From Pelobates cultripes (taxonomy: Eukaryota; Chordata; Amphibia; Anura; Pelobatidae), in assembly GCA_933207985.1 (NCBI GenBank), contig OW240921.1, positions 110,744,783 through 110,808,782 on the forward strand: a stretch of DNA of 64,000 bases, read 5' to 3'. The notes below the pieces were generated by a model, which had not been told where the DNA came from, did not search any database, and saw only the letters and a program-made list of their open reading frames with translations. The translations under genes were made by a program, and so were the position numbers. Positions within the stretch are counted from its first letter, which is position 1. The number at the start of each line of letters is the position of its first letter. Positions 1 to 11,149 of this stretch are shown here, piece by piece.

Positions 1-566
1 GAGAGTTAAAGATGAGTTGTGACTGAAAGACTAACAGTTTAATCTACTCAGAGATCCGTTTGCGGAATTTATCCTACGGACTCATGTTATTCTGTGACTG
101 GGCTACTGAAAACAGAAAAAGGGGATTTTTTTCAGGGCTGATTGTATTAATACAGGGGATGAGAGATTAACGAACCCCTTTGTAAAGGGAAGCAAGAGGA
201 TCTGTTAGTGGGATCAGTTTTTTGGAAGAGGAGTTTTTTTTATATATTTACATTCCTAAGCATTATCTATACTTTTTCTTTTGCACTGTCTAACGTCACC
301 AAGTTTTGCACTAAAGAAAATTAGTTATTTGCATAATGTTTGTGTAGCCATTCCCCCACAAAGATGCAATACTCATATGGCCTTTCAAAAAAGAGACAAA
401 TTGAGGAATTCTTTACATACCAACATCCCAAAAATCACCTCTCTGTCATGGAGGTAAGTGTTTTTATTTGTTTAGCGAAATCATATGAAGTAAAGGTTGT
501 TGCATTCATTTGCACCATTCGCAGCACCATCCAGTCTGAATGTTATCTGAGATTTAAGGGAAAAAT
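1..566. other. Unassigned AT-rich DNA
   Basis: No open frame with recognisable protein character, no RNA gene and no clear repeat boundary was found. The only frames are short and uninformative. Confidence 0.5.
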
Positions 567-946
567 TTAAAGGGACACTGTAATAACCAAAACCACTTCA
601 TATCAATGCAGTGGTCTGGGTGCAGTTGCCCTGTCCTTTTTCTTTTAGAAACTAGAATGTTTACATTGCAGGGTTAAAACCACCTCTAGCGACTGTCTTA
701 CTTACATCCACTAGAAGCTCGTTTACTGCACTCGCTGTGTACAGCTCAGTAACGTGAAGCAAAAACCCATAGGAAAATAATGCATGCAGCACTTTAGATC
801 CCAAATGCTCCTGTATGAGGGGCAGGAGGCACAGAGGTGAGCAGCACAGAGGGAGCCTCTCTACTGGAAAAAGGTAAGTCAATCATTTATTTTTTTAATT
901 TTTACATAGATACAAACTTTATAGATCTAGGGACAGGGACACAGTA
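567..946. mobile_element. Degenerate T2/Kolobok-type MITE
   Basis: The left end reads TTAAAGGGACACTG, matching the TTAAAGG start of T2-type MITEs. It is followed by the family hairpin that pairs ACCACTTCA with the later GTGGTCTGGGTGC. A worn version of the internal CTAGnGACTGTC/CACTAGAAG stem and the segment GAAAAAGGTAAG also match the better copies near 24.7, 55.4 and 56.7 kb. The right end fades at about GGGACACAGTAG without a clean TTAA, so that limit is approximate. Confidence 0.6.
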
Positions 947-3213
947 GCTTGATGATTAGTTTACATTCCAAACACTATTGTGTTCTTCTGACCATACCTT
1001 AATGCACTGATGTTTTGCATGACAGTGCCGATTCGTCCTTTTGTCTTTCCGAGCTTGATAAAATGAGAATCATTGTGTTGGGTTATAGTTGAACTAGAGG
1101 ACATTTTTCTTGAAATGTGTGAGCAGGCACTGAATCCTTTAAACTCTTTATAAAAAAGGAACGGATCTTTTTAGGTTTTTTTTTATAAATATCTTTATTT
1201 GGGTAGTGGGAAATGAGGAGACATACCACCACTGCCTTTTTCTATTCAATAAAGTACCCTGAGGTTGAAGGGTCAGAGGAAAAGTTAAGCTAAATAATAA
1301 CCTTTTATGTAGTGACTGGAATAGTACGGACATGTTTAATTCCATTAATGACTTTTCCTACAATAACAGCATTCACTATAGGCTTGTCAGTTGGAGCCAC
1401 AGCACATGCCTGAAGCTAAGCAGACAACATAATTACATTTGTATTTTTTGATTTCTGGCTACAGGACAGAAACACCAGCTAGTAATTGTACATAGGATCT
1501 ATAGGATGTTCACTATTCATATGTGCCGGAGCATCGACTGATCCTATTTCAACTACGAGTGTGAGGTGTGCTCCTAAACCAGTGTTAGTCAGATTGGGCA
1601 TGTAGGCTAGACTAAACTTGGTGAACTATTGGCTCTGACATTTAAAGCTGTTGTTAACTTGGACAGGGCCCTGGAAAAGTTTAACTGCAACATAATCGAT
1701 ACCCTGTACTAAGCTGATTGCAAGATACCAGATGTCTTATTACAAAACTAATGTTTTGGCTAAATGATGGACTGAGTTGTCATCCTATGACCAAGACATC
1801 GCCACCCTCCTTACCAGAGAGTGTGGCCCATGACATCCCCTTGTTAATCTTTTTAGCATTGTTTATATGGAATAAATCTACCTTTATTATCGCATCACTG
1901 ACTGAGGCTCTCCTTCAGGAGATAACTGGTGAATAATGCTTTGCCTAAGGGATGCAAACACAGCACGTGTCATAGGTATGCATGTATTATATTGGCTCAT
2001 GTCATGCTCTAATGCGTTAACAGAATAATGAACCTGCTACTGATCATTATGATGAGCCTAACTGCAGAGCTGTATAGACAGAAACTTCTAAAACACCCAT
2101 ACATTCCAAGTGTCCTGAATCTGGTGATACAGTCTTGGTTTAGAATTGGTATCCTGCCAACCTGTGTTATTTCTTTGGAACCCTGTTTCTCGGACATACC
2201 ATAGAAAATCACATAACTCCCAGCTTTTGTGTCCATGCAATCTTTAAGTGAAGGAATAGCTGCTGTCGGAGTTGTTCTAAAGATGCCCTTTATGTTAGGA
2301 TTGGAATGTCAGTGATATATCTCTCTAAGCACACCGTACAAGCTCCACAGCTCTCATTCCCTCCCTCTCGATCATCACAAACTCTGGCATACTCTCCACG
2401 GAGTTTGTCTACCTATTTCATTTCTTTATTACTAGCAGGCAGAATCTGGCTCCCGTTAAGTATCTCAGATAAGGAAAAACTTGGATGTATTAAGTTAACA
2501 GAAAGGGGATATGTCACATTAGCACTTGTTGTCAGGATGACGCTGGGCAGGTAGACAACGATAGAACTAGCAGGAGTGTTTGCACAGCGCACAAAGTTAG
2601 CATCAAATTAAATTTTTGAAAGCAAGCCAGTCCAAAATAAATCTACTTCCCTGCTTCCCTCCTTAGTCTCCATGCTCTCCACGCTCTGCACAGTATTATA
2701 GAGGAAGAGCATGATAGAGGGTAGGGATATTAAAAACAAATATTATGCTTTTGAGGGGTTCTTTAACCCGATCAGTGCCAGGCCTCCCCCAAATAATAAA
2801 AGAATAATAATACTTACCTTTTTATCTGATAGAAAATCCCCTCTCGGTGCAGCTCTGCTCCACCTGAGAACACTGTCACTGGAGACTGTTCCCCTTTCTG
2901 TCTAAAGAAAATTATTGTGCCTTAGGGCGCACCGTCCCTGAGGGTGCAATGTCAGGCTGACCGGCAGGAGGGAAGCACACTGCCGATTACCTACTGTAGC
3001 ATGGCTGAGCGCAGCCCAGGTCTTACCTCCCGCGGAACCCAGCCTTCTACCGCCCGCCCAGCCAGAACTACATCATATCCCTGCTCCCTGTGTACCACAC
3101 AGCGTGGCTAGTGCCCAGTGATGGGGCTGGGCGGCAAGACAGGATTCCACAGAGCCGGACAGCATGCACCCTAGGGACCAGATTGAACAGATGAACTATG
3201 CAATTGTGACTAT
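947..3213. other. Anonymous DNA with possible MITE scraps
   Basis: No gene is recognised. Around 2,745-2,910 the string ACTTACCTTTTT followed by a GC-richer stretch resembles the interior of the T2 MITEs elsewhere in the window, but no terminus is visible. The segment 2,920-3,160 is GC-rich and has no coding character. Confidence 0.45.
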
Positions 3214-3336
3214 TTGTGTATGTATGTATGTCTCTGTATGCATGTATGTATGTATGTATGTACGTATGTATGTGTCTGTGTGTCTCTGTATGCCTGTATG
3301 TCTTTTTATGCATGTTTCTGTATGCCTGTATGTATT
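3214..3336. repeat. TATG/TCTG microsatellite, segment 1
   Basis: Runs of GTATGTATG are interspersed with GTCTCTGTATGC. The same mixed motif returns at 4,479-4,603 and 7,786-7,990, suggesting one array split by later insertions. Small frames rich in Met, Tyr, Val and Cys here are products of the repeat and not genes. Confidence 0.9.
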
Positions 3337-4456
3337 AAGACACCCCCAGTGCCTTTAAATAAAGCCGCCATTTAGTCGACCTTCCCCTGCTGCAGTACCA
3401 ATAATCTCCGTTCGCATAACCGTAGTGCACGAACCAAACTCAGGGGAAGCGGCAATCTCCCGACCGGGATCAGTGAAAGGCTCCAACCTCCCGAACGGAA
3501 CTCCACGAACAGCTGCTAGCTGCCGAACAATAATATCCACCAAGCGGCTTTCGGTTCCATCCAGCAGTCTCTAAACGCAAATAATAAATCCCCCCAATAA
3601 CGAGACAGAAGCTCCGCATTGAGGGTCAAACAGGATCTGGCTTTACTGTGGGCTACCTGCCCGTATTTATGCAGGTCTCCCACTTGGTGGACACTCCCCT
3701 AGGGGACCAAATGGGAGACTTAAATGACAGACAGATATGGGGACATTCCAGACACATAGACACAGTTTTTACCCACAATGCACTATGATTCCCTCCCCTC
3801 TGCCCTGGAGATAATTACCAAGTAACTCAATTATCTCCAGGACAAAGCCAGTCGCCATTTTAAATATAAAATCATAAAAGACATAAAAATACATAGCTTT
3901 AAAATAACCGAACATTTCCCATTCGTATCACATATGCCCAGATAGCCTGGATCTGAGTGCATATTATTAGCGAATAGCGCTCAGATCCCACACACATAGT
4001 TCAATCGCCATGGAGTCAAAGTTCTTACAGTCCTTCGGTATACGAATGACTCCATGGGAAGGCTATCTGGGTTAAGTCCTTTCGTATGCTTCAAACCTCC
4101 CGAACGGCCGGTATTCGTATGCTTTCGTGGAGGCAGCCAGGCGTTCCGTTGTTTCAGCGATGTTTGGTAGAAAAAGTGTCAGTTTTTAGTTCCATAGAAA
4201 TAGAGCCAAACATCGATGGGCTTTCGCGTGGTTTAAAATAGCCGCTGCCTCATGGTTGACATTCGTTTAATTGAGAAGTGTCTGCGGTTAACCACAACGT
4301 TCTAATTGGGATCAATAGGTTAACCAGCAGCACACTTCTCTCCTGGGTGGCCGTCCGTTCGGTAGGTTTGTTCAGGAAAAAACAGTCATTCGTATGGCTG
4401 GGCTATAGAAACAGCCATTTACACGAAAAGGGGCAGAAATAGACGAATCCACCACA
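3337..4456 (-). mobile_element. LTR-like block, probably a retroelement LTR
   Basis: Read on the minus strand, the block could run from TGTGGTGGATTC to TGTCTTAATACA, which gives TG...CA ends. It contains a TATA-like GCATAAATACGGG followed about 60 nt later by CTGTCTCGTTATTGGGG. A nearly identical CTGTCTCTTATTGGGG occurs in the 524-bp LTRs of the pol-less element at 36-38.8 kb, so the two LTRs look like related families. No second copy and no target duplication is visible, so it is either a solo or a truncated LTR. The boundaries are tentative. Confidence 0.45.
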
Positions 4457-4478
4457 ATAGGCAGGCAGATGGTTCTGT

Positions 4479-4592
4479 CATAGTATGTATGAATGTGTCT
4501 GTATGACAGTATGCCTCTGTATGTAGGTATGTCTCTGTATGTCTCTATATGCATGTATGTGTCTGAATGCATGTATGTCTCTGTATGTATGT
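4479..4592. repeat. TATG/TCTG microsatellite, segment 2
   Basis: The same mixed GTATGTATG and GTCTCTGTATG motif as at 3.2 kb, here between the LTR-like block and the minisatellite frame. Confidence 0.88.
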
Positions 4593-5777
4593 TGTAACGA
4601 CTGTCTCCCCTTTAGATACACAGCTCTGCTGCTGGAGGGGGATACCTACTGTCTCCCCTTTGGCTAAACAGCCCTGTTGCTGGAGGACAGGACCGACCGT
4701 CTCTGCCCCCGGTAGCTCAGCCTGCCGCTGGGGAATGGAGACTAAGCTCCCAATTCCCTGTACATTGCTCTGCCGCTGGAGAATAGAGACTGGGCTCCCA
4801 ATTCCCTGCAATTCACTCTGCCGCTGGGGGACAGGACCAGCTGTCTCTGCCCCCTGTAACTCAGCCTGCTGCTGGGGAATGGAGACTAGGCTCCCAATTC
4901 CTAATAAATCACTCTGCCGCTGGGGAATGGAGACTGGGCTCCCAATTCCCTGCATATCACACTGCCGCTGGGGAATGGAGACTGGGCTCCCTATTCCCTG
5001 CAGATCACTCTGCCGCTGGGGAATGGAGACTGGGCTCCCAATTCCCTGCATATCACACTGCCGCTGGGGAATGGAGACTGGGCTCCCAATTCTCTGCATA
5101 TCACACTGCCACTGGGGAGAGGAGACACTGCTCTCTATTCCCTGCATATTACTCTGCCGCTGGGGAATGGAGACTGGGCTCCCAATTCCCTGCATATCAT
5201 ACTGCCGCTGGGGAAAGGAGACACTGCTCTCTATTCCCTGCAAATCACACTGCCGCTGGGGATCTGAGCTGACCGCCCAGCATCCCTGTAGCTCACCCTG
5301 CTGCTGGGGAGGGAGGACGCTGCTCTCTTCTCCCTGCAAGGTACACTGTCGCTGGGGAGGGAGGACGCTGCTCTCCTCTACCTGCACTTCACACTGCCGC
5401 TGGGGAAAGGAGACACGGCTCTCTATTCCCTGCAAATCAATCTGGCGCTGGGGATCTGGGCTGGCCGCCCAGCATCCCTGTAGGGCCGGTGGAGAGACCT
5501 CAGTCCCATCTCCACCTGCCGCCTGTGGTTCTTCCCAGTAAATCTCTACAATATCTTCCCAGCTGAAGGGGTCTGGATCTGGGTCTGTCACCGTGCTGTC
5601 CTGCTCAGTGGCGTACACATGACCAATGGGGACCCGGTGCGAAAATTGATCCGTGGGCCCCCCCCCCGCCCGCGCGGGCCAGGCCGCAACACATGGCGGT
5701 GGACACCTGGTGGCAGGAGTTACAGGGCTGCGACCCCTGCGACTGCGGTATGTACGCCAGTGCATGCAGATGCACAC
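4545..5777 (-). CDS. Repeat-protein frame (16-residue PQRQ repeats), partial relative of the 36-38 kb frame
   Basis: The frame is open for 410 codons. The recognisable part lies between about 4,600 and 5,640 and consists of about 18 copies of a 16-residue unit of the type PQRQCDMQGIGSPVSI, encoded by a 48-bp tandem repeat. Upstream of the repeats is an acidic stretch with FSWEDIVEIYWEE and AGGDGTEVSPPALQGCW. Both this stretch and the unit are shared with the 560-codon frame at 36,480-38,162, so the two proteins are homologous. The first 15-20 codons run into microsatellite-like DNA, so the listed ATG is probably not the ancestral start, and the C-terminal end reads into TATG repeat. No enzyme motif, signal peptide or membrane segment is seen. 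The function is unknown. Tandem duplication alone can keep such a frame open, so it may not be expressed. Confidence 0.45.
   Translation of the reverse strand: MCICMHWRTYRSRRGRSPVTPATRCPPPCVAAWPARAGGGPTDQFSHRVPIGHVYATEQDSTVTDPDPDPFSWEDIVEIYWEEPQAAGGDGTEVSPPALQGCWAASPDPQRQIDLQGIESRVSFPQRQCEVQVEESSVLPPQRQCTLQGEESSVLPPQQQGELQGCWAVSSDPQRQCDLQGIESSVSFPQRQYDMQGIGSPVSIPQRQSNMQGIESSVSSPQWQCDMQRIGSPVSIPQRQCDMQGIGSPVSIPQRQSDLQGIGSPVSIPQRQCDMQGIGSPVSIPQRQSDLLGIGSLVSIPQQQAELQGAETAGPVPQRQSELQGIGSPVSILQRQSNVQGIGSLVSIPQRQAELPGAETVGPVLQQQGCLAKGETVGIPLQQQSCVSKGETVVTTYIQRHTCIQTHTCI
4607..5470. repeat. 48-bp minisatellite (about 18 units)
   Basis: On the plus strand the unit starts CTGCCGCTGGGGAATGG and recurs every 48 bp. 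The most homogeneous units are at 4,915-5,110, and the ends are more diverged. Because 48 is divisible by three, the frame on the minus strand survives changes in copy number. The plus-strand frame of 324 codons over the same interval is a by-product of this. Confidence 0.9.
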
Positions 5778-5781
5778 ACAC

Positions 5782-6085
5782 TTAAAGGACCACTACAGAC
5801 ACCCAGATCACATCAGCTCAATGAAGTTGTCTGGGTGTCCGGTCCCTCTAGTTTTAACCCTGCAGCTGAAAACATAGCAGTTTCAGAGAAACTGCTATGT
5901 TTCACTGAGGGTTAATCCAGCCTCTAGTGGCTGTCTCACTGACAGCCGCTAGAGGAGCACACTGAACGTCCATAGGAAAGCATTGAGTAATGCTTTCCTA
6001 TGGGCGGTTTGAATGCGTGCACGGTCGCATTCGGAGCTGAGGGATCCCAGCGCCAAGGGAGTCCGGCGCTGGAGAAAGGTAAGTG
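5782..6085. mobile_element. T2-type MITE, right part lost to microsatellite
   Basis: It starts with TTAAAGGACCACTACAG and keeps the ordered family hairpins: ACCCAGATCACATC with GTTGTCTGGGTG, AACATAGCAGTTTC with GAAACTGCTATGTT, CCTCTAGTGGCTGTC with GACAGCCGCTAGAGG, and CCATAGGAAAGCATT with AATGCTTTCCTATGG. It has the orientation of the copy at 55,418. After GGAGAAAGGTAAGTG it passes into CA-rich repeats, so the right terminus is missing. Confidence 0.8.
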
Positions 6086-6490
6086 CTGAAGACACACACA
6101 CTCTACTTACAGACGCATACACACTAGCTAACAGACACACACATTTACTGACAGAGACACACTCAGCGACAGACATGTTTTTACACTTGACAAACACAAA
6201 CTCACTAACAGACATCAAACAGACTCACTTCAGTAAGACACACACAGTAACACACTCACTGACACTCACTAGCAGACACACACACTAACACTCACTCTAA
6301 CACTCACAAACTAACACTCACACACACTAACACTCACACACACTTGTAGACACACACAATAACACTCACTCTAACACTCACACACACTCTAACACTCACA
6401 CTAACACTCACACACACTCTAACACTAACACTCTAACACTCACTCTAACACTAACACTCTAGCACTCACACACACTCTAACACTCACACA
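6086..6490. repeat. CA-rich minisatellite (ACACTCAC/CTAACACT)
   Basis: Imperfect tandem copies of CTAACACTCACACACA and shorter variants. The array abuts the truncated end of the T2 MITE, as if it grew from within the element. Confidence 0.85.
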
Positions 6491-6780
6491 TGTTTTTTTG
6501 TAAAAAAATTTAATCCCCCCAGCCTCCTTACCTTTTGGAGTGCTGGGGGGATTCCCTGGGGTCCAGTGGTGCTGCTGGGCTCCTGGGTGGGTGGCCGGTC
6601 GGGCAGGCGGGCGCGCGAGGGAGCACTCAGTGCTTCCTCTTCAGCTCCCTCGCGCGCCGCGTAGGGATGCCGGCGCCGGAAGATGACGTTGTTAACATTG
6701 TTTTAACCCTTGAAGGGTTAAACAAGACACTAGTGACAGCCACTAGAAACACCTCCGCTACAATGCCATGTTTACATATA
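6491..6780. other. GC-rich MITE-like segment
   Basis: It contains TTAACATTGTTTTAACCC and AGTGACAGCCACTAGAAAC, resembling the interior of a T2 MITE in the opposite order. There is also a CGCGCGAGGGAGC...GCTCCCTCGCGCG inverted repeat around 6,610-6,660. It is probably the remaining part of a MITE interrupted by the CA arrays. Low resolution. Confidence 0.4.
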
Positions 6781-7425
6781 CACACACACACAGACTCACA
6801 CTCATTCACTCACTCACTCACTCACACTCAATGATCCACACAATCACGATCAGTGACAAATGCACACATAAATTCACTGACTCACGCAGACATACACTGA
6901 CTTATGTAGACTGACATACACAAATACACACACTGACCATGCAAAGACACACACACAGACCCAAGCAGAAATGCACACACAGAGACCGAAGCAGACACAC
7001 ACACTGACCCAAGCAGACACACACTGATCCACACACACACACTGATCCAGACTCAAGCAGACACACATACTGATCCAGACACACACACAGACCCAAGCAG
7101 ATACACACACACTGACCCATGCACATACACAGACCCAAGCAGACACGCACACTGATCTAGACACACACACACACACACACAAACTGACCTAAGCAGACAC
7201 ACACACATCAAAACCAGATAGACACACACTGATCCAGACAAACACACACACACACACTGATCCAGACAGATACACACACACACACACTGATCTAGACACA
7301 CAAACACTGATACAGACAGAGACACACATACTGATCCAGACACACACACGCACTGATCCAGAAAGACACACACATACACTGACCCAAGCACACACAAACA
7401 TACTGACTGAAACAGGCTGACACCC
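6781..7425. repeat. CA-rich minisatellite (CACTGATCCAGACA units)
   Basis: Tandem variants of ACACACACTGATCCAGACA and ACACTGACCCAAGCAGAC. On the minus strand this gives several overlapping frames made almost entirely of Cys, Val and Ser, which are repeat artefacts. Confidence 0.9.
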
Positions 7426-7785
7426 ACACACCATGAAGTCCCCCACTTGCCTTCATTTCATGATTGCGCTGCGTGGGTCCCAGTCCAGGCCTGGTTGTCT
7501 TCACACTCTCTTAGCTCCGCCCCCATGATTCTCCTGCCCACTTGACTCCGAGTACAGGTGAAGGGGCTGGAGTAATTGTACGATGCGCCCGTTCGGTGCC
7601 GGGATATGAGATATGTGGGGAGAGCGGCTCTCAGTGCTCTTTGCATGCTGAGATTAATGACACCGAGCGCTAGTTTGCCCCTATGTAAGTGCCATGACCT
7701 CCGGCACGCAATACAGAATGTGTCCCACATACAGGGGGTGGCCCAAACCAGCAGTTAAGCTACTGCCGGTTCCACCCTTAAAGAA
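7426..7785. other. Unassigned DNA between satellites
   Basis: No gene, repeat unit or element boundary is recognised. The segment is moderately GC-rich. Confidence 0.4.
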
Positions 7786-7990
7786 GAGATGTATGTCTCT
7801 GTATGCCTGCATGTCTCTGTATGCATGTATGTCTGAATATGTGGGTATGTCTCTGCCTGTATGCCTCTGTGTGATTATGTTTGTATGTCTGTATGTCTCT
7901 GCCTGTGTGTCTGTATGTCTCTGACTGTATGTCTCTGTATGATTATTTCTGTGTTTGTATGACAGTGTACCTGTATGACTTTGACTGTGT
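7786..7990. repeat. TATG/TCTG microsatellite, segment 3
   Basis: The third block of the GTATGTCTCTGTATGC motif. On the minus strand it encodes long runs of HTDTQAETYRH-like residues, which are not a gene. Confidence 0.88.
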
Positions 7991-9665
7991 GCCTGAAAAA
8001 CAATGCTTGTGTGCCTGTGGCTTGGGAGGAAAGACACACATATGGATCTGAAGGGGAGGGAAACACAAAACAGACTGAAGGGAAAAAGAGCCACACCGAG
8101 GGACTGTGTTAGAGAAGGAGACAAAGAAAGGGGCACAAAAGGGGTATGAAATTCAAACACTGTAAAGTAGCGAATAAATGTGGAGGTTCCTTTGATTCTG
8201 AATGCAAAACATTTTGCATCTGATGCATCTTTCCGTTATCATGGACAGAGTAACAAAACAGAGAAAATTAATCTTGTCTGTAGTCACGGGAAGGATAGCA
8301 GACAGAAACGAAATCTCAGTATCCCAAGTATCCAAAAATGTAGAAAATATATGCTATTATCAGTTGATGTTTTCTGCCTTTTACCAGGTTAGTGATTAAC
8401 TTGAGGTTTTATGCTTATTATGTAACATTCCACTTTAGCTGCTCCGTTGGATGTTTGCATGTCTGATACTTAATAGGGGCAAAGTGACCACTTTCTCCAT
8501 CTTTAAGTTATTTCTAATGAATTCTATTGCTAAGCAACTGTCTGAAAAGTTTTCTTCATCTGAAAACAGCTGCACCCGACCTTTAGTAAATATATCTTGT
8601 TCTGTTGAATATGAAAATATTAATACTAACTGGTTTATCTTGCCATTTGACCTCATATTCCTTTAAGTTTAAAAAAAATAAAAAAAATGTTTTTTGTTAC
8701 TCAGGTAAAATTTACTATAATTAAAAATGCCTAGCCAAGGTCATGTGAAGGTTTCATATTTTGCAAAATGCAAACCTGTGGTTTCTTTTAAGACTTTTTT
8801 TGGAATAACTTGACGACATGAAGTAATTTTCAAAGCCATGTGAACGGCTCAGTAAATCTGGACACAGGATGTGGCTCTGTAACACAAATAGATGATTTTG
8901 CTGGAATATACTGTGGAACCTATCTCCGAAATTTTTCTGTTAGCCATATCATAAAGAAAATGAAAGAAAGAACTGTTAAATAGAAAAAGAACAAAATATA
9001 ACAGTTTTGTTTATCAAAGTCATGGATGCGTAAATATTGCAGGTTCTGTGTTCCATGCATGGAATTCCAGCAATTGGTCAATGAATGTTTTAATAGTTCA
9101 AAAGCAACAGTACAAGTCCTCTCAGATACTAATGTGATTATACCCGGGATAACTCTGTGTTAGGGCTGAGCCATCTCAAGTAAAGATGAGTGTTCAAATT
9201 GGCCCTTCATAACTCCATTGTTTGGTGCAGCCAGGATCAGAAATATATTTTGAAGAACGAAAGGCAAGAAGTCTAGTCTGACATTGGCAATGAGAAGATC
9301 ATTCAGGACGAGATGTGGTGATAAGTACAGACATCATAGATGGGGAGAAGACAGTGAGCAACAGGAATGAGCAGGAGGAATGTGAGTGATATTGAGTCAG
9401 GAACAGGCAGTGAGGATCCAGGTTAAAACTGTTTAAAAAATATTTTGCAGTTTCAAAAAATGTTTTACTTTTCATTAATCATGGTTTCTGCACCTTTAGT
9501 AGTCACTTTGCTAGCTACCCGAGCTACCTGAGTGAAAACACTATAGGCAAACAGCTAATCATTAGCTGCAGCTTGTTATTTAAAGCATTTATACATGGTC
9601 AAGAGGTTTAGTCGACATTTGACCAAACATAAGAATGAAGACGATGTATAAGAGATGTTTAATGG
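7991..9665. other. Unassigned DNA
   Basis: AT-rich. Frames of about 70 codons occur on both strands around 8,200-8,660 but lack any family resemblance, and I found no splice-flanked conserved exon. Confidence 0.45.
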
Positions 9666-11034
9666 GGTATAGGAGTTGGGCAACTATAGGCCAGTAAGCC
9701 TTACTTCAGTAGAGGGGAAAGTAATGGAAACCATGTTAAAGGATAGGATTGTTGAACATCTAAAAATACATGGATTTCAAGATCAGAGACAACATTGGTT
9801 TACTTCAGGGAGATTATGCCAAACTAATCTTATTGATTTTTTTGATTGGGTAACTAAAATAATAGATCAGGGTGGTGCAGTAGACATTGCTTACCTAGAT
9901 TTCAGTAAGGCTTTTGACACTGTTGCACATATAAGGCTTATCAATAAACTGCAATCTTTAAGTTTGGATTCAAATATTGTTGAATGGGTAAGGCAGTGGC
10001 TGAGTGACAGGCAACAGAGGGTTGTAGTTAATGGAATATATTCGAAACTTGGACTTGTCACCAGTGGGGTACCTCAGGGATCTGTACTTGGACCCATTCT
10101 CTTTAATATTTTTACTAGTGATATTGCAGAATGTCTTGATGGTAAGGTATGTCTTTTTGCTGATGATACTAAGATATGTAACAGGGTTGATGTTCCAGGA
10201 GGGATAAGCCAAATGGCAAATGACTTAAGTAAACTAGAAAAATGGTCAGAGTTGTGGCAACTGACATTTAATGTGGATAAGTGCAAGATAATGCATCTTG
10301 GACGTAAAAACCCAAGGGCAGAGTACAGAATATTTGATAGAGTCCTAACCTCAAAATCTCAGGAAAGGGATTTAGGGGTGATTATTTTAGATGACTTAAA
10401 GGTAGGCAGAAAATGTAATAGAGCAGTAGAATGCTTGGTTGTATAGGGAGAGGTATTAGCAGTAGAAAGAGGGAAGTGATCATGCCATTGTACAGAACGC
10501 TGGTGAGACCTCACTTGGAGTATTGTACACAGTACTGGAGACCGTATCTCCAGAAGGATATTGATACCTTAGAAAGAGTTCAGAGAAGGGCTACTAAACT
10601 GGTTCATGGATTAAACTTACCAGGAAAGGTTAAAGGAACCTAACATGTATAGCTTGGAGGAAAGACGAGACAGGGGGATATGATAGAAACATTTAAATAT
10701 ATAAAGGGAATCAACACAGTAAAAGAGGAGACCATATTTAAAAGAAGAAAAACTACCACAACAAGAGGACATAGTCCTCTAAATTAGAGGGGCAAAGGTT
10801 TAAAAAAAATATCTGGAAGTATTACTTTACTGAGAGGGTAGTGGATAAATGGAATAGCCTTCCAGCTGAAGTGGTAGAGGTTAACACAGTAAAGAAGTTT
10901 AAGCATGCGTGGGATAGGCATCCTAACTATAAGATAAGTCCAGGGACTAATGAAAGTATTTAGAAAATTGGGCAGACTGGATAGGCCAAATGGTTCTTAT
11001 CTGCCGTTACATTCTATGTTTCTATTGTTGTATC
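9666..11034 (+). mobile_element. CR1-clade LINE, 5'-truncated
   Basis: A reverse transcriptase of CR1 type is followed by a 3' tail containing GTGGATAAATGGAATAGCCTTCC and GGACTAATGAAAGTATTT. It ends in TTCTATGTTTCTATTG, which resembles the short ATTCTRTG-type tail repeat typical of CR1. A second copy of the same 3' end is at 23.9 kb. The element begins inside the RT domain, so it was probably dead on arrival. Confidence 0.85.
9676..10646 (+). pseudogene. CR1 reverse transcriptase fragment
   Basis: The first open part (256 codons) has the RT blocks in order: [34 protein letters not shown] and the catalytic FADDTK (near 10,155). Then come KLEKWSELWQLTFNVDKCKIMHLGR and ERDLGVI, the usual CR1 continuation. 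The frame then shifts near 10,430, and the next part ([23 protein letters not shown]) is in another frame and ends after about 70 codons. The N-terminal endonuclease is absent. Non-functional. Confidence 0.88.
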
Positions 11035-11149
11035 TAGATGTTGTATCCAGCATTTCGGAACAGTTGCCCTTTCGGGATGTGCCTCAACTACAATATCAAG
11101 TGTTTGCATAGAATGTTGCAATTAACATAACACATATGTGACAAACTGA

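Noticed and set aside
4567..5541. 324-codon plus-strand frame of Cys/Trp-rich repeats (CRWGMETGLPIP type)
   Set aside because: It is the antisense reading of the 48-bp minisatellite. The minus-strand frame has homology to another element protein, the plus frame has none.
6874..7446. Several minus-strand frames rich in Cys, Val and Ser
   Set aside because: Translations of CA-type minisatellites with no start context or family resemblance.
7681..8160. 159-codon minus-strand frame with HTDTQAETYRHT-type repeats
   Set aside because: Derived from the TATG/TCTG microsatellite at 7.8-8.0 kb.
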